DNA of 5,593 bases from Deltaproteobacteria bacterium. GTDB taxonomy: Bacteria; Desulfobacterota; Desulfobulbia; Desulfobulbales; BM004. The notes under the pieces were generated by a model, which was not told where the DNA came from, made no database searches, and saw only the letters and a program-made list of their open reading frames with translations. Shown piece by piece: positions 1 to 4,725 of the stretch. Every line of letters begins with the position of its first letter. Position 1 is the stretch's first letter. Position numbers and translations under genes: made by a program. The stretch is from assembly GCA_019312685.1 (NCBI GenBank), contig JAFDCR010000108.1, positions 1 through 5,593 on the forward strand. Direction: 5' to 3'.

Positions 1-1
1 A

Positions 2-289
2 GGAGTTTCAGACAGAGAACCTTACGGAATAGCAGAGGAGTTTTCCGTAGGCGCTGAAACTGTTTTCTGTTTTCTGGAGGCAGAAAATATTGAGTTGGAC
101 AGAATAGTAAGCTTCGTCTGGTACTTCGAGGGAGAGAAAAAAGCCAGGGTCAGCCTTCCAATACAGGAAGGCAAACGCTGGCGTACATATTCCAGCAAGA
201 AAATTGCGCAGCTGAAGGGAAACTGGACTGTTGAGCTGCAGGATGAGTCAGGTGTTGTGCTGAGCACTGTTTCCTTCAGGATTCATTAA
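2..289 (+). CDS. DUF2914-domain protein, C-terminal part (5' end outside the window)
   Basis: The reading frame is open from the first complete codon at position 2 to the TAA at 287-289, giving 95 residues with no in-frame ATG, so the gene almost certainly starts to the left of the window. A TTG at 95 is a possible start but would cut the domain in half. The visible part resembles the DUF2914 family: an N-terminal stretch with DREPYG and a hydrophobic strand ending VFCFLEAE, then VWYFEGEKKARVSLPI, RWRTYSSKKI, and GNWTVEL near the end. In this family a histidine often precedes the WY pair; here the residue is Phe-Val. The domain is usually found at protein C-termini, as here, and its function is unknown. 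The upstream part, which would show any membrane or DNA-binding region, is not visible. The family call is from memory of the motif pattern and is fairly secure; the role is not. Confidence 0.72.
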   Translation, partial: GVSDREPYGIAEEFSVGAETVFCFLEAENIELDRIVSFVWYFEGEKKARVSLPIQEGKRWRTYSSKKIAQLKGNWTVELQDESGVVLSTVSFRIH

Positions 290-290
290 T

Positions 291-340
291 TAACACCATG
301 ACAAACATGAATTTACTATGCCGTGTTACAAGCATTTTTT
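291..340 (+). other. Weak stem followed by a T-run after the DUF2914 gene
   Basis: TAACAC at 291-296 can pair with GTGTTA at 323-328 across a 26-nt loop, and TTTTTT follows at 335-340. The stem begins one base after the upstream stop codon. The stem is only six pairs, the loop is large and the T-run starts six bases after the stem, so this is a poor match to an intrinsic terminator. It is recorded because nothing else in the gap could end the upstream transcript. Confidence 0.2.
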
Positions 341-368
341 GACAAAAAGCACAAAAAAATGGTAAACA
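339..368 (+). promoter_or_regulatory. Candidate sigma-70 promoter for the GAF-ATPase gene
   Basis: A perfect TTGACA at 339-344 is followed after 18 bases by TAAACA at 363-368, a poor -10 box helped by a TG at 360-361 in the extended -10 position. A better -10 word, TATACT at 385-390, lies further on but has no -35 at the right distance. Either would give a leader of roughly 35-60 nt before the ATG at 434. The surrounding 340-400 region is strongly AT-rich, so chance matches are likely. Confidence 0.35.
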
Positions 369-433
369 CAAATATTTATATTTATATACTCATCAAACTC
401 TCAATTGGTCATTTGATCTCTGTGGTGATATAA

Positions 434-2782
434 ATGCAAGTACAAACAGATAAAAATCCAACCTCCCCGGGAAAGCAGAACTTTACTACACGATTCAGGG
501 ATGAAATAAAGCTTGCCAATCTGTTCAGAGAATCAACCACCATCAACGAACTTCTCATCGGCCTGAAAAAGGAAATGAGAAATTATTTTGCTGCTGAAGC
601 CTTTACAATTTATTTTGCTGACCACAAGAAAAACCAACTGGTTTCACAGGTTAAGGCTGGGCGTCTGAGAAGAGAATTACGCCTTCCCATAGACAAAAAC
701 AGCATAGCCGGTTTTGTAGCCTTGACGGGTTTGGTGCTCAATATTGCCGATGCCTATGACGATGCAGAACTGGCTGCTATTGATCCCGATCTCAAATTCA
801 ACCGTGAATGGGATGACAATACAAAATTCACGACCAGACAGGTTTTGTCAGCTCCTTTATTTTACAAGAAAAAGTTATTTGGAGTTGTCCAGCTTATTAA
901 TACGAAAAACGGGAAGAAATTCAGCCATGAGGATGCTGACAACCTGAAATCAATCACTGAAGCTATAGGCAGATTCATTGAGGACCACAAACCTGCCCCC
1001 ACCAGAGCACATACCGGCAAAGCCCCCAAAACGATATCAGACGTCAGAAAAGCCGATCCATATACAATACTTGTCCAGAAGAACATTATTTCCAAGGACG
1101 AATTAACAAAGGCCAGAAATAAAGCAGCCAAAGAAAAAAAGGATATGGAGAAGGTTTTAATCGATGATTTTGATCTCAGCCGGAAACAGCTGGGAACGGC
1201 CCTGGCGGATTTTTACAAAATCAGCTTTGAGAACCTGGAAAGTACTATCTACAACCCAATCGACCTTATCAAGGGCAAGAACATAGATTTTTTCCTCAGG
1301 GGCCTTTGGGTGCCGCTGCACAGCGACGGCACGGAACTCATCCTTGCGATCAACGATCCGCTTGACCATAACAAAATCCAGGAGGTCAAGCAGCTCTACC
1401 GCACCCCCACCATTGAACTGCGCTTTGCCCTCAAGGAAGACATCAAGGTTTTCCTGCGCTCCTTCAGAGGGGCCATGAAGGTTAAGGCTTCGGATAAGTC
1501 GGTGGATGACATTCTCGATGACCTTAAACATATGGAAGACCGCCCCCTTGAAGCCGAGACTTTTGAAGAAGAGGCGGATGTCAATGATAATGCCGTGGTT
1601 CTGCTGGTCAGAAAAATAATTGAAGATGCAAATCATCAGATGGCCTCGGATATACATATTGAACCCTACGGTTATGAAAGGGATGCCGTGGTCCGCTACC
1701 GGATCGACGGCCGCTGCCAGCAGGTTTTGAATGTTCCAAGTGGTTATATCCGTTCAGTTGTATCGAGGATCAAGGTCCTGGCCAAAATGGACATTTCTGA
1801 AAAGAGAAAGCCCCAGGACGGCAAAATCCGCTTCAGGACAAGCACTAATCAGATCCTCGAACTCAGGGTGGCTACTCTCCCCACAACCAATAACAACGAA
1901 GATGTCGTTCTGCGCCTGCTTGCCTCGGCAGAGCCAATGCCCCTTGAACAGATGATGCGGAAAGAAACATTTGAACGCTTCGCGGGCATCATCCAGAAAC
2001 CCTATGGTATTGTCATGGTCGTCGGACCGACGGGTTCCGGCAAAACCACGACCCTGCACTCTGCCCTTGCCTATATAAATAAACCGGAACGCAAGATATG
2101 GACTGCAGAGGATCCGGTGGAGATTACCCAGTACGGCCTGCGCCAGCTCCAGGTCAACCCCAAGGCAGGACCGACATTCGCCCAGGCAATGCGGGCCTTT
2201 CTGCGGGCGGATCCGGATGTTATTATGGTTGGTGAGATGCGGGACCATGAAACAGTCAAGATGGGGATTGAGGCCTCTTTGACGGGTCATCTGGTTTTCA
2301 GTACCCTGCATACCAATTCAGCCCCTGAAACCATCACCCGGCTCATTGATATGGGAATGGACCCCTTTAACTTTGCCGATGCACTCCTGGGTGTCCTGGC
2401 CCAGCGTCTGACCCGGGTTCTCTGCCCCAAGTGCAAGGAACCCTATCTTCCTGAAAAAATGGAATATGACCATATAAAGGAGCTTTACGGTGAATATTTT
2501 GATGAGCGCCTTGGTGTTCCATATACGGAAGACCTGCGCTTGTACAAGCCAAAAGGCTGCAAATACTGCAATGATGTCGGCTATAAAGGACGTATAGGGC
2601 TTTATGAACTTCTCCTCGGCGACAGGGCCATGAAGATACAGATTATTGAACGGTGCCTGGTTGACGATCTTCGCGAGGTAGCTATCAAGGGCGGCATGAC
2701 AACCCTGCTGCAGGACGGTATTCACAGCACCTTTCTCGGCAAGACGGACATGAAGCAGGTCCTGAGCGTCTGCTCAAGATGA
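434..2782 (+). CDS. GAF-domain PilB/GspE-type secretion ATPase
   Basis: A 782-residue hexameric motor ATPase of the type II secretion/type IV pilus assembly family, which acts at the cytoplasmic face of the inner membrane to polymerise pilins or pseudopilins. Residues about 26-185 form a GAF sensor domain (IAGFVALTGLVLNIADAYDD, then VVQLINTKNGKKFSHED). Residues about 208-345 form a GspE/MshE-like N-terminal domain. Residues about 385-770 form the motor: SDIHIEPY (405-412), YRIDG (422-426), Walker A GPTGSGKTTT (531-540), Asp box TAEDPVE (557-563), Walker B DPDVIMVGEMRD (593-604), His box TGHLVFSTLHT (617-627), and a zinc-type tetracysteine CPKC (664-667) with CKYC (709-712). All catalytic motifs look intact. 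PilB and GspE are usually about 500-570 aa; the GAF domain accounts for the extra length. ATG 434 follows GGTGA (424-428) by five bases, and an in-frame TAA sits directly upstream, so no longer start exists. Whether the machine is a pilus or a secretion system cannot be decided here, because no partner operon is visible. Confidence 0.95.
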   Translation: MQVQTDKNPTSPGKQNFTTRFRDEIKLANLFRESTTINELLIGLKKEMRNYFAAEAFTIYFADHKKNQLVSQVKAGRLRRELRLPIDKNSIAGFVALTGLVLNIADAYDDAELAAIDPDLKFNREWDDNTKFTTRQVLSAPLFYKKKLFGVVQLINTKNGKKFSHEDADNLKSITEAIGRFIEDHKPAPTRAHTGKAPKTISDVRKADPYTILVQKNIISKDELTKARNKAAKEKKDMEKVLIDDFDLSRKQLGTALADFYKISFENLESTIYNPIDLIKGKNIDFFLRGLWVPLHSDGTELILAINDPLDHNKIQEVKQLYRTPTIELRFALKEDIKVFLRSFRGAMKVKASDKSVDDILDDLKHMEDRPLEAETFEEEADVNDNAVVLLVRKIIEDANHQMASDIHIEPYGYERDAVVRYRIDGRCQQVLNVPSGYIRSVVSRIKVLAKMDISEKRKPQDGKIRFRTSTNQILELRVATLPTTNNNEDVVLRLLASAEPMPLEQMMRKETFERFAGIIQKPYGIVMVVGPTGSGKTTTLHSALAYINKPERKIWTAEDPVEITQYGLRQLQVNPKAGPTFAQAMRAFLRADPDVIMVGEMRDHETVKMGIEASLTGHLVFSTLHTNSAPETITRLIDMGMDPFNFADALLGVLAQRLTRVLCPKCKEPYLPEKMEYDHIKELYGEYFDERLGVPYTEDLRLYKPKGCKYCNDVGYKGRIGLYELLLGDRAMKIQIIERCLVDDLREVAIKGGMTTLLQDGIHSTFLGKTDMKQVLSVCSR

Positions 2783-2791
2783 TTTTAAACC

Positions 2792-2807
2792 AGGGTTCAA
2801 GGGAAGG
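2792..2807 (+). repeat. 8-bp repeat array, block A (two units)
   Basis: AGGGTTCA (2792-2799) and AGGGAAGG (2800-2807) are two degenerate units of the octamer family that reappears at 3052-3079, 3581-3620 and 3763-3810. The 12 bases at 2792-2803 match the reverse complement of 3059-3070 at 11 positions, so block A and block B form inverted ends to the gap between the ATPase and pilin-like genes. Confidence 0.5.
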
Positions 2808-2826
2808 ACAAAAAAAACAGCGTTCA

Positions 2827-2854
2827 TCAGCTTTCAGCGGTCAGCAGTTAGCTT
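2827..2854 (+). repeat. 7-bp tandem repeat, unit TCAGCNN, four units
   Basis: TCAGCTT (2827), TCAGCGG (2834), TCAGCAG (2841) and TTAGCTT (2848) run head to tail with exact 7-bp spacing; a decayed fifth unit TTCAGTC follows at 2855. The array is non-coding and sits inside the octamer-bounded gap. Degenerate heptads of this kind occur in intergenic DNA of several bacterial groups; no function is evident. Confidence 0.6.
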
Positions 2855-2861
2855 TTCAGTC

Positions 2862-2938
2862 TGTCAATCATCAAGTTATTTGTTGTTTAACGAAACAAAA
2901 CAACGATTATCAGTATACAAAGATTACTGATGATTGAC
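2862..2938. repeat. 11-bp perfect inverted repeat around a 54-nt spacer
   Basis: GTCAATCATCA at 2863-2873 is exactly complementary to TGATGATTGAC at 2928-2938. The spacer contains a smaller hairpin, TTGTTT/AAACAA around AACG (2883-2898). The left arm, extended by one base (TGTCAATCATCA, 2862-2873), is repeated identically in direct orientation at 3019-3030, so the inverted arm could pair with either copy. Confidence 0.6.
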
Positions 2939-2960
2939 TGGCACGTTACTTGATAATCAT

Positions 2961-2978
2961 CGGCAGTTTTGCATGCCG
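2961..2978. repeat. Small hairpin CGGCA/TGCCG
   Basis: A perfect 5-bp stem with an 8-nt loop (GTTTTGCA), lying between the second and third copies of the 12-bp word. There is no T-run after it on either strand, so it is not a typical terminator. Confidence 0.35.
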
Positions 2979-3018
2979 CTAATTTTCCATTTTCAATTTC
3001 CGATCTCTTAATCCCTTG

Positions 3019-3047
3019 TGTCAATCATCAGCCGTTTCGTAGGCTGA
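3019..3047. repeat. Third TGTCAATCATCA copy overlapping a TCAGCC/GGCTGA hairpin
   Basis: TGTCAATCATCA at 3019-3030 is identical to 2862-2873. Its last bases begin a 6-bp perfect stem, TCAGCC (3028-3033) with GGCTGA (3042-3047), around an 8-nt loop GTTTCGTA. It lies just beyond the stop codon of the minus-strand pilin-like gene, so it would fall in that gene's 3' untranslated RNA and might protect the 3' end, but it lacks a terminator T-run. Confidence 0.5.
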
Positions 3048-3051
3048 CAAC

Positions 3052-3079
3052 CCTTGCCCCCTCGAACCCTTGTATCCTT
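3052..3079 (-). repeat. 8-bp repeat array, block B (inverted orientation)
   Basis: CCTTGCCC (3052), CCTCGAAC (3060) and CCTTGTAT (3068) are three octamers in register, with a decaying fourth, CCTTAACT, from 3076 that runs into the stop codon of the pilin-like gene. Read on the minus strand they match the AGGGTTCA family. The array abuts the 3' end of the pilin-like gene. Confidence 0.55.
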
Positions 3080-3081
3080 AA

Positions 3082-3531
3082 CTAATAATTTATTCCCAGT
3101 CTGTCTGCCAGTTCGCCGGAAAGATGCCAGGTGGTGATCTTATGCTTTGTAACCACCGGCGAGGCCACCAGTACCTTGTTGTTAAGGATATGCAGTTTTG
3201 AGGAGCTTTCAGGCGCATTAATCGTCATGGTAACTGTGCCGCTTGCCAGGGCAACCTCACAATTCTCCGTATCAATCTCTTCCAAAATATGGCTTCTCTC
3301 TGAATTTCCGGGCAACCTGTTGTACGTGGAATAATAAAGGCTGATTCTTGTCTCAATAAGATGCAGTCGTGGGATAATTATGGAGACCACCCGGGCCTGC
3401 TGGACATAGGATATATAAAATGGAGTGGCAACAGAGGCGAGAATGCCCACAATACAGATGGACAGCATCAGTTCCGTTACACTCATGCCCTTGTGGTTGC
3501 CTGACAGTTTGAATATTTGCCTTTTCTTCAA
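3082..3531 (-). CDS. Type IV pilin-like protein with class III prepilin signal
   Basis: A 149-residue protein with a prepilin peptidase signal: a positively charged 15-residue leader (MKKRQIFKLSGNHKG), cleavage after Gly15, and mature MSVTELMLSICIVGILASVATPFY with Glu at mature position 5 and a hydrophobic alpha-1 helix of about 20 residues. It should be an inner-membrane precursor processed by PilD and assembled into a type IV pilus or pseudopilus, plausibly by an ATPase such as the one at 434-2782. The mature protein is about 134 residues and ends KITTWHLSGELADRLGINY. Mature residue 1 is Met rather than the usual Phe, and only two Cys remain (one in the helix, one near residue 91), so the C-terminal disulfide loop of many type IVa pilins is absent. 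The TTG at 3531 is the only usable start: an in-frame TGA lies at 3547-3549 and the next ATG is at the cleavage site. No good Shine-Dalgarno is visible. It could be a minor pilin or a pseudopilin. Confidence 0.85.
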   Translation of the reverse strand: MKKRQIFKLSGNHKGMSVTELMLSICIVGILASVATPFYISYVQQARVVSIIIPRLHLIETRISLYYSTYNRLPGNSERSHILEEIDTENCEVALASGTVTMTINAPESSSKLHILNNKVLVASPVVTKHKITTWHLSGELADRLGINY

Positions 3532-3554
3532 TACGGATCGCCCGTTTCAGATTT

Positions 3555-3581
3555 TTTATACCTCACCTGCAGAGGTATAAA
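3555..3581 (-). promoter_or_regulatory. 10-bp perfect hairpin just upstream of the pilin-like start
   Basis: TTTATACCTC (3555-3564) pairs with GAGGTATAAA (3572-3581) around a 7-nt loop, ending about 24 bases before the TTG start. On the minus strand it would lie in the 5' leader of the pilin-like mRNA, or act as a DNA operator. No T-run follows in the direction of the gene, so it is not a terminator. It touches the first octamer of the next array. The role is unknown; a translation or regulator-binding element is a guess. Confidence 0.5.
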
Positions 3582-3620
3582 GGATCCAAGGGTTCAAGGA
3601 TTCCAGGATTCAAGTGTTCA
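3581..3620 (+). repeat. 8-bp tandem repeat, block C (five units of AGGRTTCA type)
   Basis: Five head-to-tail octamers with no gaps: AGGATCCA, AGGGTTCA, AGGATTCC, AGGATTCA and AGTGTTCA. This is the best preserved direct array in the window. Its 40 bases match the reverse complement of 3766-3805 at 31 positions, unit against unit, making an imperfect inverted repeat around 145 bp. Confidence 0.75.
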
Positions 3621-3623
3621 AAA

Positions 3624-3652
3624 ATTAAGTTTAAACTAAAGAAAACTGTCAG
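3624..3652 (-). promoter_or_regulatory. Weak sigma-70-like promoter candidate for the pilin-like gene
   Basis: Reading the minus strand, CTGACA (3652-3647, 5 of 6 to consensus) and CTTAAT (3629-3624, 4 of 6) are 17 bases apart. Transcription from here would start near 3616 and place octamer block C and the 3555-3581 hairpin in an mRNA leader of about 85 nt. The match is modest and the region is AT-rich, so this is a suggestion only. I looked for a sigma-54 site on this strand and found none. Confidence 0.22.
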
Positions 3653-3762
3653 CCGAATTCATGATTTTCAATTCTTAACATCCATCCCTGAATCTACTTC
3701 AAACTGCTTGTAATGAATTGTAGCGACATATATAAACATGAAAAGAACAATTGTTTTTATGC

Positions 3763-3810
3763 CCTTGAAACCTTGACCCCTCGACCCCTTGGACCCTTGG
3801 ACCCTCTTTC
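3763..3810 (-). repeat. 8-bp tandem repeat, block D (five to six units, inverted)
   Basis: CCTTGAAA, CCTTGACC, CCTCGACC, CCTTGGAC and CCTTGGAC are five contiguous octamers, followed by a decayed CCTCTTTC. Two adjacent units are identical. On the minus strand the units read as GTCCAAGG-type words of the same family as block C. The array ends 16 bp from the stop codon of the LapG-like gene and has no terminator character. Confidence 0.75.
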
Positions 3811-3825
3811 TTAATCGCTGTGTAA

Positions 3826-4509
3826 TTATTCCGGAAGTGGGGCGGCAATGGCTTCCCGGTTGAATCTCTGCCGTAATTCCTGCCAGAGGCTTAATTTATC
3901 CGACCCACGGAGATAGTCTGAACTCTGCTTCCTGGCCAGCCATAATCCCTGACCGTTAAAACTGTAGACCGGAATAAGATCTTTACGTTGGGCGGCAGAA
4001 AGGATTTCATCCACCAGGCTGTCCAGGACAAGAGGTTCTGCAGTCGGGTGACTGTAGAAACTTAACACCATATGCGGCTGCTCGAACCTCAGGGACTTCA
4101 CATAGGTAAGCCGCATCTTCTCATCCGGGACCTCCAGGTTGAGCAGGGTAAAATACTTTGCCGTGGCAAAATCTTCACAGTCACCGCCGTTCTTGATAAG
4201 CATTTCACGCGGGGTGGCCCAGTAATCTTTCGTGCCCCAGAGATAAATATCATCCACAAATTCCAGGCGGTTAAAAAAACTATTCACAGACACCAGTTTC
4301 TCCATTTCAGGGGCTGCACGTTTTTCCCGCATCAGGTTATACCAGGCAATTACCCGTTTCTCTCCTGGAGTAAGTTCCCTCGCAGGAGCAAGCTCAACAG
4401 CCTCTTCCGGCGCCTTTTTCTTTGCCCCGCAGCCGCTCATTAGAAACAGGGCGAGGATCACCGCAAAGGTATATAACAAAACCAAACAACTTTTCTTCAA
4501 TAAATACAT
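3826..4509 (-). CDS. LapG-family periplasmic cysteine protease (BTLCP/DUF920), putative lipoprotein
   Basis: A 227-residue member of the bacterial transglutaminase-like cysteine proteinase family. Characterised members (LapG) cut the N-terminal region of large surface adhesins in the periplasm and are held in check by the c-di-GMP receptor LapD. The predicted triad is present: Cys111 in GGDCEDFATAKY, His146 in PHMVL and Asp163 in LVLDSLVDE. The acidic residues flanking the cysteine (Asp110, Glu112), linked to calcium binding in LapG, are kept. The N-terminus is a signal peptide ending LMSGC, giving a likely lipidated Cys27 followed by Gly, then a charged, Pro/Ala/Glu-rich linker; Met at -3 makes the lipobox slightly non-standard. 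I chose ATG 4509 because AGGA lies four bases upstream and the signal peptide then starts MYLLKKS; a TTG at 4539 would add ten residues. No lapD, adhesin or type I secretion gene is adjacent, so the substrate is unknown. Confidence 0.88.
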   Translation of the reverse strand: MYLLKKSCLVLLYTFAVILALFLMSGCGAKKKAPEEAVELAPARELTPGEKRVIAWYNLMREKRAAPEMEKLVSVNSFFNRLEFVDDIYLWGTKDYWATPREMLIKNGGDCEDFATAKYFTLLNLEVPDEKMRLTYVKSLRFEQPHMVLSFYSHPTAEPLVLDSLVDEILSAAQRKDLIPVYSFNGQGLWLARKQSSDYLRGSDKLSLWQELRQRFNREAIAAPLPE

Positions 4510-4725
4510 GCTTTCCTGGCAAAAAAACCTGACAAACAAATTGCTAAAAAATAAAATTATCCGGGTTTCGGAAATCTTATTCCGGTCCCATATATTATTA
4601 TAATTTATTGCTTGGTATTAGCAAGTTTCACCTGCATCAGCAAAGAAGACAAAAAAGAGACGCGGCTGAATCGCTGAATTTCTTTAGTATACTGCCGGCT
4701 TGTCGGACAAAACTCGTCCCCCTGA
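4510..4725. other. Gap between the M23 and LapG-like genes
   Basis: A 216-bp AT-rich spacer. It contains the promoter candidate described separately, a 5-bp dyad CGGAA/TTCCG (4569-4584) in the LapG-like leader, an odd palindrome TTGTCGGACAA (4700-4710) just past the M23 stop, and two direct octamers GGCTGAAT CGCTGAAT (about 4664-4679). No intrinsic terminator and no convincing small gene were found. Confidence 0.5.
4597..4624 (-). promoter_or_regulatory. Sigma-70-like promoter candidate for the LapG-like gene
   Basis: On the minus strand a consensus TATAAT (4602-4597) lies 16 bases after TTGCTA (4624-4619, 4 of 6). Transcription would start near 4590, about 80 nt before the ATG at 4509. A 5-bp dyad TTGCT/AGCAA (4608-4624) covers the -35 box and spacer and could be an operator. 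This fits separate transcription of the LapG-like gene despite its shared direction with the M23 gene 216 bp upstream. Confidence 0.42.

Larger units (their letters stand above)
2783..3081. other. Non-coding gap between convergent genes, rich in short repeats
   Basis: This 299-bp region lies between the stop of the ATPase gene (+) and the stop of the pilin-like gene (-). I see no credible gene in it. It is a patchwork of degenerate short repeats: 8-bp arrays at both ends, a 7-bp TCAGCNN array, three copies of TGTCAATCATCA, and a pyrimidine-rich tract (about 2983-3004) with a loose TTTTCCA/TTTTCAA/TTTCCGA heptad rhythm. Small dyads are present: TTGTTT/AAACAA around AACG (2883-2898), CGGCA/TGCCG (2961-2978) and TCAGCC/GGCTGA (3028-3047). 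None is followed by a convincing T-run on either strand, so no standard intrinsic terminator was found for either convergent gene. Confidence 0.7.
3532..3825. other. Non-coding gap upstream of the pilin-like gene
   Basis: This 294-bp region separates the start of the pilin-like gene (-) from the stop of the LapG-like gene (-). No credible gene is present; the longest Met-started reading near 3738 is 12 codons. It holds a hairpin next to the pilin start, two facing octamer arrays, and between them AT-rich DNA with two 10-bp palindromes: AGTTTAAACT (3628-3637) and AACAATTGTT (3746-3755). The word ATTTTCAATT (3664-3673) also occurs in the other pilin-flanking gap (2989-2998). Confidence 0.65.

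Noticed and set aside
1157..1657. Long minus-strand open frame (166 codons) inside the ATPase gene
   Set aside because: It lies wholly within a well-supported gene on the other strand, has no recognisable domain, and is explained as a shadow frame. The same applies to the frames at 1754-2311 and 2318-2725.
3738..3776. Short + strand reading ATGAAAAGAACAATT... as a small peptide gene
   Set aside because: It is 12 codons long, ends inside octamer block D and lacks a ribosome-binding site.
2792..3810. CRISPR array reading of the repeats
   Set aside because: Units are 8 bp, contiguous and degenerate, with no regular spacers and no cas genes nearby.
4072..4443. Plus-strand open frame of 123 codons inside the LapG-like gene
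   Set aside because: It is antisense to a gene with an intact catalytic triad and shows no domain of its own.
4510..4539. Longer LapG-like protein starting at TTG 4539
   Set aside because: It would put ten extra residues ahead of a normal lysine-bearing signal peptide and has a weaker start than ATG 4509 with its AGGA site.
4565..4585. Intrinsic terminator after the M23 gene
   Set aside because: The CGGAA/TTCCG dyad is only five pairs, is not followed directly by a T-run on the minus strand, and lies downstream of a better promoter candidate for the LapG-like gene.
4700..4710. TTGTCGGACAA palindrome as an operator
   Set aside because: Perfect but only 5 bp per arm and located downstream of the M23 stop, away from any promoter I could propose; likely chance.
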